From NCBI RefSeq assembly GCF_007833165.1, contig NZ_VOBQ01000011.1, forward strand, positions 62,001-126,000: a stretch of DNA of 64,000 bases, written 5' to 3'. Origin of the DNA: Caenimonas sedimenti. GTDB taxonomy: Bacteria > Pseudomonadota > Gammaproteobacteria > Burkholderiales > Burkholderiaceae_C. This document shows, in pieces, positions 8,613 to 17,606 of the stretch; position 1 is the stretch's first letter, and each line of letters begins with the position of its first letter. Position numbers and translations under genes: made by a program. The notes beneath the pieces were generated by a model. The model did no database searches. It was not told the DNA's origin and saw only the letters and a program-made list of their open reading frames with translations.

Positions 8613-9746
8613 TCACCATCCGTGGAAGCGGGGCCATTCGCGCAAGCTGCCGTCGGCGGCCAGCGCGTCGTAGTGCGGGAACTGCGCCCCGGTGGCGCAG
8701 GCGTGGTTGGGCAGGATGCGCAGTTGGGTCCCCACGGGGAAACGCCGCGCGATCTCGGGATCCATGGCGCCCGCTCGCGACAGGATGCCGTGCTCCTGGT
8801 TCGCGCCCGAGAGCACGTAGCCGGGAATCACCTCGCCCTCCGGCGTGCAGGCCTGGCCGTAGCCATAGTCGTGCTTCTGCTTCTGCGTGCCGCGGTCGCG
8901 GCTCATCGCCATCCAGCCGGCGTCGACGATCGCCCAGCCTTTGTCGGCCTGGTGGCCGATGACGGTGGTGAGCACGCTGAGCGCGATGTCATCGGGCGCG
9001 CAGACGCCGACGTTGGCCATCACCAGGTCGAAGAAGACATAGACTCCCGCGCGAACTTCGGTGACACCGGGCAAAGCACGAGCGGACAACGCGGTGGGCG
9101 TCGAACCCACGCTCACCACCGGGCAAGGCCAGCCGGCGGCGCGCAGCCGCTCGGCCGCGCGTACGCAGCCGGCGCGCTCCTGCTCGGCCAGGGCGGCCAG
9201 CGCGGCCGGCGTGTCGAGTTCGTAGCTGGCGCCGGCGTGCGTCATCACGCCGCCGAGCCGCGTGCCGCCTTCGGCCAGCGCGCGGCCGATGTCCAGCAGG
9301 GCCGGCGCTTCCGGCGGCACGCCGGAGCGGTGCCCGTCGCTGTCGATCTCGATCCATACGTCGAAGGTGTGGCCGTGGTCCCTGGCAAATGCGCCCACGG
9401 CCTGCGCGCCCTCCACGCTGTCGGTGATCAGCTTCAGGTCGCAGCCGCCCTGGCGCAGGGCCAGCGCCTGCGGCAGCTTGGCTGGCACGATGCCCACCGC
9501 GTACAGGATGTCCGTGAAGCCGGCCGCATGGAACCGGGCCGCCTCCTTCAAGGTCGACACGGTGATGCCGCGGGCGCCAGCGGCGCGCTGCAGCTGCACG
9601 ATGTCCAGGCATTTGGTGGTTTTCACGTGCGGGCGGAAAGCCACGCCCAGCGCATCGACGCGGTCCTGCATGCGCCGCACGTTGCGCTGCAGGCGCTCGA
9701 CGTCGACCAGGGCGGCAGGGGTGTTCAGCGAATTCAAGCTCATCAT
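8613..9746 (-). CDS. PLP-dependent D-serine dehydratase/D-threonine aldolase-like protein (DSD1 family)
   Basis: Fold-type III (alanine-racemase-like) PLP enzyme of 377 residues. The N-terminal RPHVKTTK motif (residues 38-45) carries the Schiff-base lysine. Near the C-terminus LPNHACATG provides the His/Cys pair that binds zinc in DSD1-type D-serine dehydratases. The enzyme would act on a D-3-hydroxy-amino acid in the cytoplasm, either dehydrating it or cleaving the aldol bond. The immediately downstream RidA gene favours a dehydratase releasing an enamine. Two consecutive ATGs (9746, 9743) are possible starts. It diverges from the DinB-like gene. Confidence 0.8.
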   Translation of the reverse strand: MMSLNSLNTPAALVDVERLQRNVRRMQDRVDALGVAFRPHVKTTKCLDIVQLQRAAGARGITVSTLKEAARFHAAGFTDILYAVGIVPAKLPQALALRQGGCDLKLITDSVEGAQAVGAFARDHGHTFDVWIEIDSDGHRSGVPPEAPALLDIGRALAEGGTRLGGVMTHAGASYELDTPAALAALAEQERAGCVRAAERLRAAGWPCPVVSVGSTPTALSARALPGVTEVRAGVYVFFDLVMANVGVCAPDDIALSVLTTVIGHQADKGWAIVDAGWMAMSRDRGTQKQKHDYGYGQACTPEGEVIPGYVLSGANQEHGILSRAGAMDPEIARRFPVGTQLRILPNHACATGAQFPHYDALAADGSLREWPRFHGW

Positions 9747-9832
9747 GGATAGCGGATCGGCAGCCTGCCGTGATCATGCCTGAGCCATCACACGTCGACA
9801 CGGCACGGCCATCGCGCACTAGACTTTGGGCG

Positions 9833-10642
9833 ATGGTTCCATCCCCTTCCCGTCTCTGGCTCAACACGCAGTTCGACACCGCCTGGACCCTGGCCTGGCT
9901 GCACCTCGAGAACCTGACCACCGAAGAGTGCCTGTGGCGGCCCGCGGACCAGGGCCCGCACGTGCACCGCACGCCGGACGGCACCTGGACCGCCGATTGG
10001 CCCGAGCACGAGCGCTACGACCTGGGCCCGCCCAGCATCGGCTGGCTGACCTGGCACATGGTGTTCTGGTGGTCCATGCTGCTGGACCACACGTTCGGCG
10101 CCGGGCAGCTGCGGCGCGAGGCCGTCCCCTGGCCGGGCGACGCCGACGGCGTGCGCGCGAGGCTGCGGGCCTTGCGCGACGCGTGGCAGGCGCAACTGGC
10201 CACGCTTCCCGACTCCGAATGGCAGGCCGACAGCCGCAGCCGTTGGCCGGTGTCGGGCCGGCCGTTCGGCGAAATCGTGGCCTGGGCCAACCTGGAGCTG
10301 ATGAAGAACGCCGCGGAGATCGGCTACGCGCGCTTCCTGTACGCGCGGCGTGCCGGCGCGGCTGCGGGCGACGGCGACGCCGACCTGCAGGCGCTGAGCC
10401 GGGGGGAGCTCCTCGCCGAGGTGTTGAAGCTCCGCAGAGGCATCCGCGCGCACCGGGGCAGCACGGAGCACGAGCTGTGCTGGCACCATCCGCAACTCTG
10501 GGGCCTGCTGCCCGAGGCCACGGACCCGGTGCCGGTCGTTCCCAGCTGGCCCGAGTTCCTGCGGGGCTGCGTGCGCTATCGCCAGTCGCTCGACGAGCAG
10601 CTGCCCGATGCGCCGCGCACGGAGAAGCCCTACCCGGACTAG
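9833..10642 (+). CDS. DinB-family protein
   Basis: Protein of 269 residues resembling DinB/YfiT-like four-helix-bundle enzymes. The first helix region reads LNTQFDTAWTLAWLHLENLT, and a histidine-bearing helix GWLTWHMVFWWSMLLDHTF lies near residue 80; such His residues form the metal site of DinB-like thiol-dependent hydrolases/transferases. The ATG at 9833 follows a TAGACT -10-like hexamer at 9820-9825, which would give a very short leader. An in-frame GTG lies at 9770. It diverges from the D-serine-dehydratase-like gene. Substrate unknown. Confidence 0.7.
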   Translation: MVPSPSRLWLNTQFDTAWTLAWLHLENLTTEECLWRPADQGPHVHRTPDGTWTADWPEHERYDLGPPSIGWLTWHMVFWWSMLLDHTFGAGQLRREAVPWPGDADGVRARLRALRDAWQAQLATLPDSEWQADSRSRWPVSGRPFGEIVAWANLELMKNAAEIGYARFLYARRAGAAAGDGDADLQALSRGELLAEVLKLRRGIRAHRGSTEHELCWHHPQLWGLLPEATDPVPVVPSWPEFLRGCVRYRQSLDEQLPDAPRTEKPYPD

Positions 10643-10707
10643 GAGCCTGGCCGGACCGCCCCCCTACAATCAGCCGCTTCACGCCTCCCGCCCAGCGCCT
10701 CCCTCTT

Positions 10708-11847
10708 TTGCAGCCCACCGCCCCGGCGCCCCGTGCGCGGCACTTCGACGGCATCGACATCCTGCGCGGCGTGGCCGCCCTGCTGGTGCTGGCCTATCAC
10801 GTGAAGGAGATCGTCCCCTGGGCCGGCTCGCCGCGCGAAGGCCTGGGCTGGTTCATCCAGGAAGGCTGGCTCGGCGTCGACATCTTCCTGGGCATCAGCG
10901 GCTTCGTCATCGCCTGGACCGCGTTCGCCGGCGTCGATGCCGAAGGCACGGATTTCCGGCGCAACTTCATCCGGCACCGGCTGGCCCGCATCGTGCCGTT
11001 GTATTTGCTCACGTGCCTGGTGGTGATCTTCCTGATCGATGCGCGCTGGCTGCTGGTGCAGCCGGTCGACAAGCTCTGGGCGCACCTGGTCTCGCACGCG
11101 CTCTTCATCCACAACCTGTTCCCGGGAACGCACGGCTCCATCAACGGGCCGAGCTGGTCGATCGGGCTGGAGATGCAGTTCTACGCGGTGATGTGCCTGC
11201 TGGCGCCGCGCCTGTTGAAGATGCGGCCGGCCGCGCTGGTGCTCACGTGCGTGCTGGTCGCGGCGGCGTGGCGCACCGGCGTGGCCATCGCCACCGAAGA
11301 CATGAACGGCATCGTCCGCTTCATCTACGCCACCCAGCTGCCGGGCGTGATCGACCAGTTCGGGCTGGGCATCGGCCTCGCGCTGCTGCTGCGCACGCGC
11401 CCCGGGCTGCTGGCACCGGGCTGGGGACGCTTCGCCCTGGCCGCGGGTGCGGCCGCGGCGCTGTTCGCGCTGGCGGCGACGCTGCAGATGCCCACCGGCT
11501 ACCTGAATTCACCGGCGCAGATCGTCTGGTGGCGGCCCATCCTCTCGCTGGCATGCACGTCGCTGCTGATCGCGGCGCTCACCCTGCCGATCGCCTCGGC
11601 CGCGGTGCTGCGGCCGCTGCGCTATCTCGGCGAACTCAGCTACGGCATCTACCTCTGGCACATGCCGGTGCTGCTGGCGCTCACCCGGTCGATTCCCGAA
11701 TTGCAGGCGGAACGCCTGCTCCTGGCCGTGCTCCTCGGTGCGACCGCGCTGGCGGCCGCGACCTGGCATCTGCTGGAAAAGCCCTGCATCCAGAAGTACC
11801 GCAGGCCGCAAAGTCAAGCAGCCCCAGGGAAGCCGCAGCCGGACTGA
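10708..11847 (+). CDS. Acyltransferase 3 family membrane protein (TTG start)
   Basis: Integral-membrane O-acyltransferase (Acyl_transf_3) of 379 residues with about ten hydrophobic helices. The family's opening motif is clear (FDGIDILRGVAALLVLAYH, with the conserved His), followed by GVDIFLGISGFVIA, the RHRLARIVPLYL block, and the later SYGIYLWHMPVL motif. It would acetylate a surface glycan or lipid using cytoplasmic acyl donors. No ATG exists between the previous stop and the first conserved residues, so TTG 10708 is the most reasonable start. A TACAAT -10-like hexamer lies about 35 bp upstream. It converges on the carboxylase gene with an 8-nt gap. Confidence 0.82.
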   Translation: MQPTAPAPRARHFDGIDILRGVAALLVLAYHVKEIVPWAGSPREGLGWFIQEGWLGVDIFLGISGFVIAWTAFAGVDAEGTDFRRNFIRHRLARIVPLYLLTCLVVIFLIDARWLLVQPVDKLWAHLVSHALFIHNLFPGTHGSINGPSWSIGLEMQFYAVMCLLAPRLLKMRPAALVLTCVLVAAAWRTGVAIATEDMNGIVRFIYATQLPGVIDQFGLGIGLALLLRTRPGLLAPGWGRFALAAGAAAALFALAATLQMPTGYLNSPAQIVWWRPILSLACTSLLIAALTLPIASAAVLRPLRYLGELSYGIYLWHMPVLLALTRSIPELQAERLLLAVLLGATALAAATWHLLEKPCIQKYRRPQSQAAPGKPQPD

Positions 11848-11853
11848 GTCCGG
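11839..11853. repeat. Short inverted repeat across two convergent stop codons
   Basis: CCGGACT and AGTCCGG flank a single G and span the stop of the acyltransferase gene. As a 5-bp stem with a 5-base loop it could act as a weak bidirectional terminator between the convergent genes. There is no T-run on either strand, so the terminator reading is uncertain. Confidence 0.25.
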
Positions 11854-11855
11854 GC

Positions 11856-14800
11856 TCAGCCGCGCGGCTGCGCGGCGCGCTGCCGGTGCGCCGAGTCCAA
11901 CCCCCGCACCAGCCAGCCGCGCGTTTCGGCCGGATCGATCACGGCGTCGATCTCCAGCGTGGCCGCCATGTTCATCGCTTGCCCGTTCGCGTACTGCTGC
12001 GCCACCAGGCGCTCATACAACGCGTCGCGCTCGGCGCCGGGCGCGGCCGCCTCCAGCTCCTTGCGAAAGCCCAGTTTCACCGCGCCCTCCAGGCCCATCG
12101 CGCCGAACTCGCCGGTCGGCCAGGAGACGGTGAACACGGGCGCGTCGAAGCCGCCGGCGGTCATCGCCTGCGCACCGAGGCCATAGCCCTTGCGCAGAAC
12201 CACGGCGAAGAAGGGGACGCGCAAATGCGCGGCCACCACGAACATGCGGCAGACGCGGCGCACCTGGGCGTGCTCCTCAACCTCGGGCCCCACCATGAAG
12301 CCGGGGGTGTCGCACAGCGACACGATCGCCAGGCCGTGGTCGTCGCACAGTTCCATGAAGCGTGCCGCCTTGTCCGCCGCCTCCGCATCGATGGCGCCAC
12401 CGAGGTGGCGGGGGTTGTTGGCGAGCAGGCCCACCGGCCGGCCCTCGATGCGGGCCAGCGCCGTGATCATGCCGGCGCCGAAGCCGCCGCGCAGTTCCAG
12501 CACCGAGCCCTGGTCGGCCAGCAGGCGCATCGCTTCGCGGATGTCGTAGACGCGCAGCCGGTTCTCCGGGACCGCCTGGCGCAGCAGGCGCTGGTCGGCG
12601 CAGTCCCAGTGCGCCACCGGCCCCTGGAAGTACGACACGTAGCGGCGCGCCGCGGCGACGCCCTCAGCTTCGTCCTTCACCAGGATGTCGATGACGCCAT
12701 TGGCCCATTGCACGTGGCTCGGGCCGATCTCCTCCGGCCGGAAGCGGCCGAGGCCGCCGCCCTCGATCATCGCGGGCCCGCCCATGCCGATGTTGCTGGC
12801 CGCGGTGGCGATGATGGCGTCGGCGCAGCCGAGCAGCGCGGCGTTGCCGGCGAAGCAGCGGCCATGCACGACGCCCACCACCGGCACCTTGCCCGAGAGC
12901 GCGGCGAACTGGCTGAAGGTGTGGTTGTTCAGTCCCGCCACGATGGGCATGTCGACGTCACCGGGCCGCCCGCCGCCGCCCTCGGCGAACAGCACCACCG
13001 GCAGGCCCAGCTGGTGCGCGAGCGACAGCATGCGGTCCTTCTTGTGGTGGTTGCGCATGCCCTGCGTGCCGGCCAGCACGGTGTAGTCGTAGGCCATGAC
13101 GACGCAGCGCGAGCGCTCGGGGCCGAAGTCGGCGGCGTTGATGGTGCCTATGCCGGTCACCATGCCGTCGGCGGGCGTGTTCGCGATCAGGTCTTCCATG
13201 CTGCGGCGCCGCGTCTGTGCCGCCACGGCCAGCGCCCCGTATTCGATGAAACTGCCGGCGTCGCACAGGTCGGCCACGTTCTCGCGCGCGGTGCGGCCGC
13301 CCTGGGCGTGGCGTTTCGCAACCGCCTCCGGCCGGGCCGCGTCTTGCGTGAACGCATGCCGGTCCAGCACGCGCTGCAGGTCGGGGCGGATGGCATCGAG
13401 GTCCACGGCCTGCTGCCGCGTCTCATCCATGTCGTCCGCTTCGGCCGGTTCCAGTACCACGATCACCTGGCCTTCGCGCAGCAGCGCGCCGGCGTGCGTG
13501 CGCACCTCCAGCACGCGGCCGGACTGCGGGGCATGCAGCACGTGCTCCATCTTCATCGCCTCCAGCACGGCCAGCTGGGCGCCGGCTGCGACCCGCTGGC
13601 CCACGGCCGCATCGACCTGCACCACGCGCCCGGGCATGGGCGCGCGCACCGCGAGTGCGCCCTCAGGCACCGTCTCGTGCTCCGTGGCCGCATTGCTGGA
13701 AGCGGCGGACGGCACCTCGATGGACGCATGCCCCTGCGCCTCCGCCAGCAAGGCCACCAGGTGCTCCTCGACGAATCGCGTGTGCAGCTCCTGCGACGCG
13801 AACTCCGGCCGCGCCGCCAGCGCACGCAGCAGGGCCAGGTTGGTCGGCAGCCCGGCGATGCGGCACTCGGCCAGGGCGCCGCGGCAACGCCGCACCGCAT
13901 CGGCGAAGTCGGCGGAGCGCGAATGCACCACCAGCTTGGCGAGCAGCGTGTCGTAGTGCGGGGAGGGCTCGGCTCCGGTGCTGCCGTGCGTGTCGACGCG
14001 GATGCCGGGACCTGCAGGCAACTCGAAACGGTCGAGCCGGCCATGCGCGGGCCGGGCTTGCCCCTCGGCATCGAGGGTTTCAGCATTGATGCGCCACTGC
14101 ACGACGAAGCCCTGCGGCCGCGGCGCCTGCCGCGGGTCCAGGCCCAATGCGTGCAGCGGTTCGCCAGCGGCCACGCGCAGCTGCAATTGCACCAGGTCGA
14201 GCCCCAGCACCTCCTCGGTGACGGTGTGCTCCACCTGCAGCCGCGGGTTCGCCTCCAGGAAGACGAAGGGCAGATCGGCCGATGCGGCATCGACCAGGAA
14301 TTCGAAGGTGCCCAGGCTGCGGTAGCGCACCTGGCGCGCCATGCGCAATGCGGCGTCGGTCACCGCTTGGCGTAGCGCTTCCGGCAGGCTGGGACTGGGC
14401 GCGATCTCCACCAGCTTCTGGAACCGCCGCTGCAACGAACACTCGCGTTCGCCCAGCGCGATCACGGTCTCGCCGTCGCCCAGCACCTGCACCTCGATGT
14501 GGCGGGCGCGCGGCATCAGCCGCTCGACGTACACACCCTCCACGCCGAAAGCGGCGCGGGCCTCCGAGCTGCAGCGGGCGAAAACCTCGGGCAGGTCCGC
14601 GGCGTCGAACACCGCACGCATGCCGCGACCGCCGCCGCCACCGATCGCCTTGACCATCAAGCCGGTGCCGGCGGGTTGGGCGGCGAAGAAGGCCTGGGCC
14701 TCCGGCAAGTCCACCGTGCCGACGCTGCCCGGCAGCAGCGGCACGTCGCAGCCGCGGGCCAACTGGCGCGCGCGGGCCTTGTCGCCGAACAGCGCCAGTT

Positions 14801-15122
14801 GCTCCGGCGTCGGACCGATGAAAGCGACACCGGCTGCCGCGCAGGCCTGCGCGAAGTCGGCGCGCTCGCTCAGGAAGCCGTAGCCCGGATGCACGGCGTC
14901 GCAGCCCTGCTCGCGGGCGATGGCGACGAGGCGGGCCACGTCCAGGTAGGCGGCCGGTCCGCTGGCGCCCAGCGGCACCGCCTGGCCCGCGTGCCGCACA
15001 TGCGGCGAAGCGGCGTCGTCCCCGGCATGGACGGCGACGCTGGCCACGCCCAGGTCGCGGCAGGCGCGCACCAGGCGCAGGGCGATTTCGCCCCGGTTGG
15101 CGATCAGGATGCGGTGGAACAT
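11856..15122 (-). CDS. Single-chain biotin-dependent acyl-CoA carboxylase (biotin carboxylase + BCCP + carboxyltransferase)
   Basis: Protein of 1088 residues carrying all three activities normally split over two or three subunits. Residues 1 to about 450 are biotin carboxylase, beginning MFHRILIANRGEIALRLV with the Gly-rich ATP loop GGGGGRGMR. The biotinyl domain has EAMKMEH with biotinylated K524. From about residue 560 to the end is a crotonase-fold carboxyltransferase with GGGGRPGD and FAGNAALLGCADAI oxyanion-type motifs. It carboxylates an acyl-CoA using bicarbonate and ATP in the cytoplasm. Single-chain carboxylases of this order (long-chain acyl-CoA carboxylase type) are known; the substrate here is unclear. 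The ATG at 15122 is chosen because conserved sequence starts there. Confidence 0.85.
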   Translation of the reverse strand: MFHRILIANRGEIALRLVRACRDLGVASVAVHAGDDAASPHVRHAGQAVPLGASGPAAYLDVARLVAIAREQGCDAVHPGYGFLSERADFAQACAAAGVAFIGPTPEQLALFGDKARARQLARGCDVPLLPGSVGTVDLPEAQAFFAAQPAGTGLMVKAIGGGGGRGMRAVFDAADLPEVFARCSSEARAAFGVEGVYVERLMPRARHIEVQVLGDGETVIALGERECSLQRRFQKLVEIAPSPSLPEALRQAVTDAALRMARQVRYRSLGTFEFLVDAASADLPFVFLEANPRLQVEHTVTEEVLGLDLVQLQLRVAAGEPLHALGLDPRQAPRPQGFVVQWRINAETLDAEGQARPAHGRLDRFELPAGPGIRVDTHGSTGAEPSPHYDTLLAKLVVHSRSADFADAVRRCRGALAECRIAGLPTNLALLRALAARPEFASQELHTRFVEEHLVALLAEAQGHASIEVPSAASSNAATEHETVPEGALAVRAPMPGRVVQVDAAVGQRVAAGAQLAVLEAMKMEHVLHAPQSGRVLEVRTHAGALLREGQVIVVLEPAEADDMDETRQQAVDLDAIRPDLQRVLDRHAFTQDAARPEAVAKRHAQGGRTARENVADLCDAGSFIEYGALAVAAQTRRRSMEDLIANTPADGMVTGIGTINAADFGPERSRCVVMAYDYTVLAGTQGMRNHHKKDRMLSLAHQLGLPVVLFAEGGGGRPGDVDMPIVAGLNNHTFSQFAALSGKVPVVGVVHGRCFAGNAALLGCADAIIATAASNIGMGGPAMIEGGGLGRFRPEEIGPSHVQWANGVIDILVKDEAEGVAAARRYVSYFQGPVAHWDCADQRLLRQAVPENRLRVYDIREAMRLLADQGSVLELRGGFGAGMITALARIEGRPVGLLANNPRHLGGAIDAEAADKAARFMELCDDHGLAIVSLCDTPGFMVGPEVEEHAQVRRVCRMFVVAAHLRVPFFAVVLRKGYGLGAQAMTAGGFDAPVFTVSWPTGEFGAMGLEGAVKLGFRKELEAAAPGAERDALYERLVAQQYANGQAMNMAATLEIDAVIDPAETRGWLVRGLDSAHRQRAAQPRG

Positions 15123-15197
15123 CGCCGCAGGATAGCTCGCGCGGCGGCGAGCCGAAGACACGCGGGAGACTGCAGACGCGTGCCGGCGCTGGTGCGA

Positions 15198-15491
15198 TCA
15201 CCCCGAGCGGACGCCGGCTCGCGCGCCAGGCGAGCCGCCGCCCTCTTCCTTGCGCTGCTCCTTCTCGTTCTTGCGCATCCCGCGGATGTTCATCACCCCC
15301 AGGGCGACCTGCAGGCAGACCAGGGCGTACGCCTGCGCGGGCAGCCCCCAGGCGATCCAGAGCAGGTTGCTGAACAGGAACACCCAGAAGCCGGCCTTGC
15401 GGCGGCCGGCCACCGTCGAGCCCACCAGGAAAGCCGCGACGACGGAGACCACCATCGCGGGCCATTGCAGCCAACCCAGCCAATCGTTCAT
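15198..15491 (-). CDS. Small multi-pass membrane protein
   Basis: Protein of 97 residues with three predicted membrane helices (around residues 8-28, 33-51 and 53-68) and a charged, Glu/Lys-rich then Gly-rich C-terminal tail. The pattern LFSNLLWIAWGLPAQAYAL resembles small PQ-loop-like/PnuC-like membrane proteins annotated as hypothetical, but I cannot assign a function. It is on the same strand as the carboxylase, which begins 75 bp further downstream, and is separated by 77 bp from the nucleotidyltransferase upstream. The ATG is clear. Confidence 0.6.
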   Translation of the reverse strand: MNDWLGWLQWPAMVVSVVAAFLVGSTVAGRRKAGFWVFLFSNLLWIAWGLPAQAYALVCLQVALGVMNIRGMRKNEKEQRKEEGGGSPGARAGVRSG

Positions 15492-15568
15492 GCGCGAAGC
15501 CTAAGCGCGGTGCGGCGCGGCGGGCGTAGGAGAGCGGCGAAGATTCCGAACGGCGCGCGGCGCGCCGG

Positions 15569-16129
15569 TCAGCTTTCGATGCGCAGCCAGGGCCAGCGAG
15601 CCCGGTAGGAATGCGCCTTGGCCTGGAACAGCGCGGCGTGGTTCGTGAGCGGGTTGCGCGTGAGCCGCCCTTCGTCCAGCAAGGCCAGGCCGTACGGGGC
15701 GTAGATCTCCCAGCCCGTGCTGTCCGGCCGGATCCCGACGCAGGTGGCCGGCACGAGGAACCGGTCGATGCCGTCCCGCGCGCTGCCCAGTGGCGGGTAG
15801 GCATGGCCGAAGTATTCCGGGTACCAGAGATGCACGCGCGCCTGGTTCTTGGCCTCGACGGCCACGCCCAGGTCGCCCAGCACCTCGTCCACGCGCGCCT
15901 GCACCTGGCGCTCGCCTTCTTCCGAAAGGTCGGCGCCGTCGAAGTAGAAGAGGTCGTAGTCCTTGATGTGCGCTTCAGCCGCCGCGCCGCCCTTGAGGTT
16001 CCAGACGGTCTGGAACAGGCAGCCGGCCACCAGCCAGCCATCGGGCAGCGCCAACCGGTCCCAGCGTTCCAGGATGGCGCGGTTGTGGCGGTTGGCGAGT
16101 ACGGCGCGGGTGAAGCGGTCGGCATCCAT
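15569..16129 (-). CDS. Nucleotidyltransferase family protein (DUF925-like)
   Basis: Protein of 186 residues. The motif IKDYDLFYFDGADLSEEGE near residue 55 has the spaced Asp pair expected of the minimal nucleotidyltransferase fold seen in DUF925/NTP_transf_6 proteins. Further conserved-looking blocks are HLWYPEYFG and GWEIYAPYGLALLDEGRL. The role is unknown, and the match is to a family whose substrate is not established. It diverges from the pseudouridine synthase gene with 39 bp between starts, so the two may share a promoter region. Confidence 0.7.
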   Translation of the reverse strand: MDADRFTRAVLANRHNRAILERWDRLALPDGWLVAGCLFQTVWNLKGGAAAEAHIKDYDLFYFDGADLSEEGERQVQARVDEVLGDLGVAVEAKNQARVHLWYPEYFGHAYPPLGSARDGIDRFLVPATCVGIRPDSTGWEIYAPYGLALLDEGRLTRNPLTNHAALFQAKAHSYRARWPWLRIES

Positions 16130-16168
16130 CCGCCAAGCTTAGCTTGCGCTGCCCAGTACGATTCGCGC

Positions 16169-16876
16169 TTGCACGAAGCACAGCTCACCATCCTCCACGC
16201 CGACGCCGACCTGGTCGCCATCGACAAACCGGCCGGCCTGCTCGTGCATCCGTCGGCGCTGGACGCGCACGAGGAGCGCACGGCCCTGCAGTTGCTGCGC
16301 AGCCAGTTGGGCCAGCGCCTGTGGCCGCTGCACCGGCTGGACAAGGCGACCAGCGGCGTGCTGCTCTTCGCGCGCCATGCCGAGGCCGCGCGGCACTGGG
16401 GCCTGGCCTTCGAAACCGGCCAGGTGCGCAAGCGCTACCTGGCCCTGGTGCGCGGCTGGCCGCCCGCCGAAGGCGAGATCGACCAGCCGCTCGCGCGCGA
16501 TCCCGAGCTGCCATCCACGGGCCAGCCGCAAGTGCCCGCGCTGACGCGCTACCGGCGGCTCGCCTGCTTCGAGTGGCCCTTCAGCGTTGACGCTCGGCAT
16601 GCCACCAGCCGCTACGCGCTGATGGAGGTGGAGCCACTCACCGGCCGCCGCCACCAGATCCGCCGGCATTTCAAGCGCATCGCGCATCCCCTGGTGGGCG
16701 ACACCACGCACGGCAAGGGCGCGCACAACCGCGCCGTGGCCGAATGGCTGGGGGTGCAGCGGCTGTGGCTGCATGCGCTTCACATCGAACTGGCGAGTCC
16801 GGAGACGGTGCTGGGCGTGCACGCACCGTGCGGGTCCGAGTGGCAGCCGCTGCTGCCGCCGGGGTCGTCACAATAG
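16169..16876 (+). CDS. truC: RluA-family pseudouridine synthase, TruC-like (TTG start)
   Basis: Protein of 235 residues that would isomerise uridine to pseudouridine in tRNA (position 65 for TruC) or rRNA. The catalytic motif is HRLDKATSGV, with D58 as the nucleophile/acid. The start ILHADADLVAIDKPAGLLVHPS is the usual first strand, and LTGRRHQIRRHFKRIAHPLVGD is the second conserved motif. It lacks an S4 RNA-binding domain, as TruC does. No ATG or GTG precedes the first strand in frame, so TTG 16169 is the likely start. creB begins 4 nt after its stop. Confidence 0.8.
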   Translation: MHEAQLTILHADADLVAIDKPAGLLVHPSALDAHEERTALQLLRSQLGQRLWPLHRLDKATSGVLLFARHAEAARHWGLAFETGQVRKRYLALVRGWPPAEGEIDQPLARDPELPSTGQPQVPALTRYRRLACFEWPFSVDARHATSRYALMEVEPLTGRRHQIRRHFKRIAHPLVGDTTHGKGAHNRAVAEWLGVQRLWLHALHIELASPETVLGVHAPCGSEWQPLLPPGSSQ

Positions 16877-16880
16877 CGCC

Positions 16881-17606
16881 ATGCTGCTCAAGCCGCGCAT
16901 CCTCGTCGTCGAAGACGAACCCGGCATCGCCGACACCATCCGCTATGTCCTGGCCACCGACGGCTTCACGCCGGTCTGCTGCGTCACGGCGGAGCAGGCC
17001 CTGCGCGAATTCGCGGCCGAGCCACCCGCGCTCGCGCTCCTCGACGTCGGGCTGCCGGACCTGAACGGCTTCGAGCTCTTCAAGCGCCTGCAGGCGCTGC
17101 CAGGTGGGGCCGAGGTGCCGATGCTCTTCCTCACCGCGCGCAGCGACGAGATCGACCGCGTCGTCGGCCTGGAACTCGGCGCGGACGACTACGTGGCCAA
17201 GCCGTTTTCGCCGCGCGAACTGGTGGCGCGCGTGCGCGGCATCCTGCGCCGCAGCGCGCGGCCCGCGGCCGCTGCTTCTGCGGCCGCGGCCGTGGATGCC
17301 AATGCGCCGTGGCACCTGGACGAAGAGCGCCACCAGATCCGGTTCTACGGCCGCCTGCTGGAACTCTCGCGCTATGAATACGGCATCCTGCGGGTGCTGC
17401 TGCGCAAGCCCGGGCGGGTCTACACGCGCGCCGAGCTGCTGGAGCGGGTCTGGGACGACGCCAGCGACAGCCTCGACCGCACGGTGGATGCGCACATCAA
17501 GACGCTGCGCGCCAAGCTGAAGGCGGTGGCGGCGGACGTGGAGCCGATCCGCACGTTGCGCGGCTCGGGCTACGCCTTGGCCGAGGATCTCCCGTCACTT
17601 CAGTGA
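16881..17606 (+). CDS. creB: Response regulator CreB (OmpR/PhoB type)
   Basis: DNA-binding response regulator of 241 residues. The receiver domain has acidic E11/D12, phosphoacceptor D55 in LALLDVGLPD, and TAR and KPF motifs. After an Ala-rich linker (about residues 125-142) comes a winged-helix effector domain ending RGSGYALAED. Known CreB proteins bind TTCAC-N6-TTCAC boxes and control creD and metabolic/envelope genes. Exactly such a box lies upstream of creD here (20498-20513), which supports the call. It overlaps creC by 4 nt (GTGA) and follows truC by 4 nt. Confidence 0.9.
   Translation: MLLKPRILVVEDEPGIADTIRYVLATDGFTPVCCVTAEQALREFAAEPPALALLDVGLPDLNGFELFKRLQALPGGAEVPMLFLTARSDEIDRVVGLELGADDYVAKPFSPRELVARVRGILRRSARPAAAASAAAAVDANAPWHLDEERHQIRFYGRLLELSRYEYGILRVLLRKPGRVYTRAELLERVWDDASDSLDRTVDAHIKTLRAKLKAVAADVEPIRTLRGSGYALAEDLPSLQ

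Noticed and set aside
10608..14375. Plus-strand open frame of about 1255 codons running through the acyltransferase and carboxylase genes
   Set aside because: It crosses two real genes in wrong frames and reads as Arg/His/Ala-rich nonsense.
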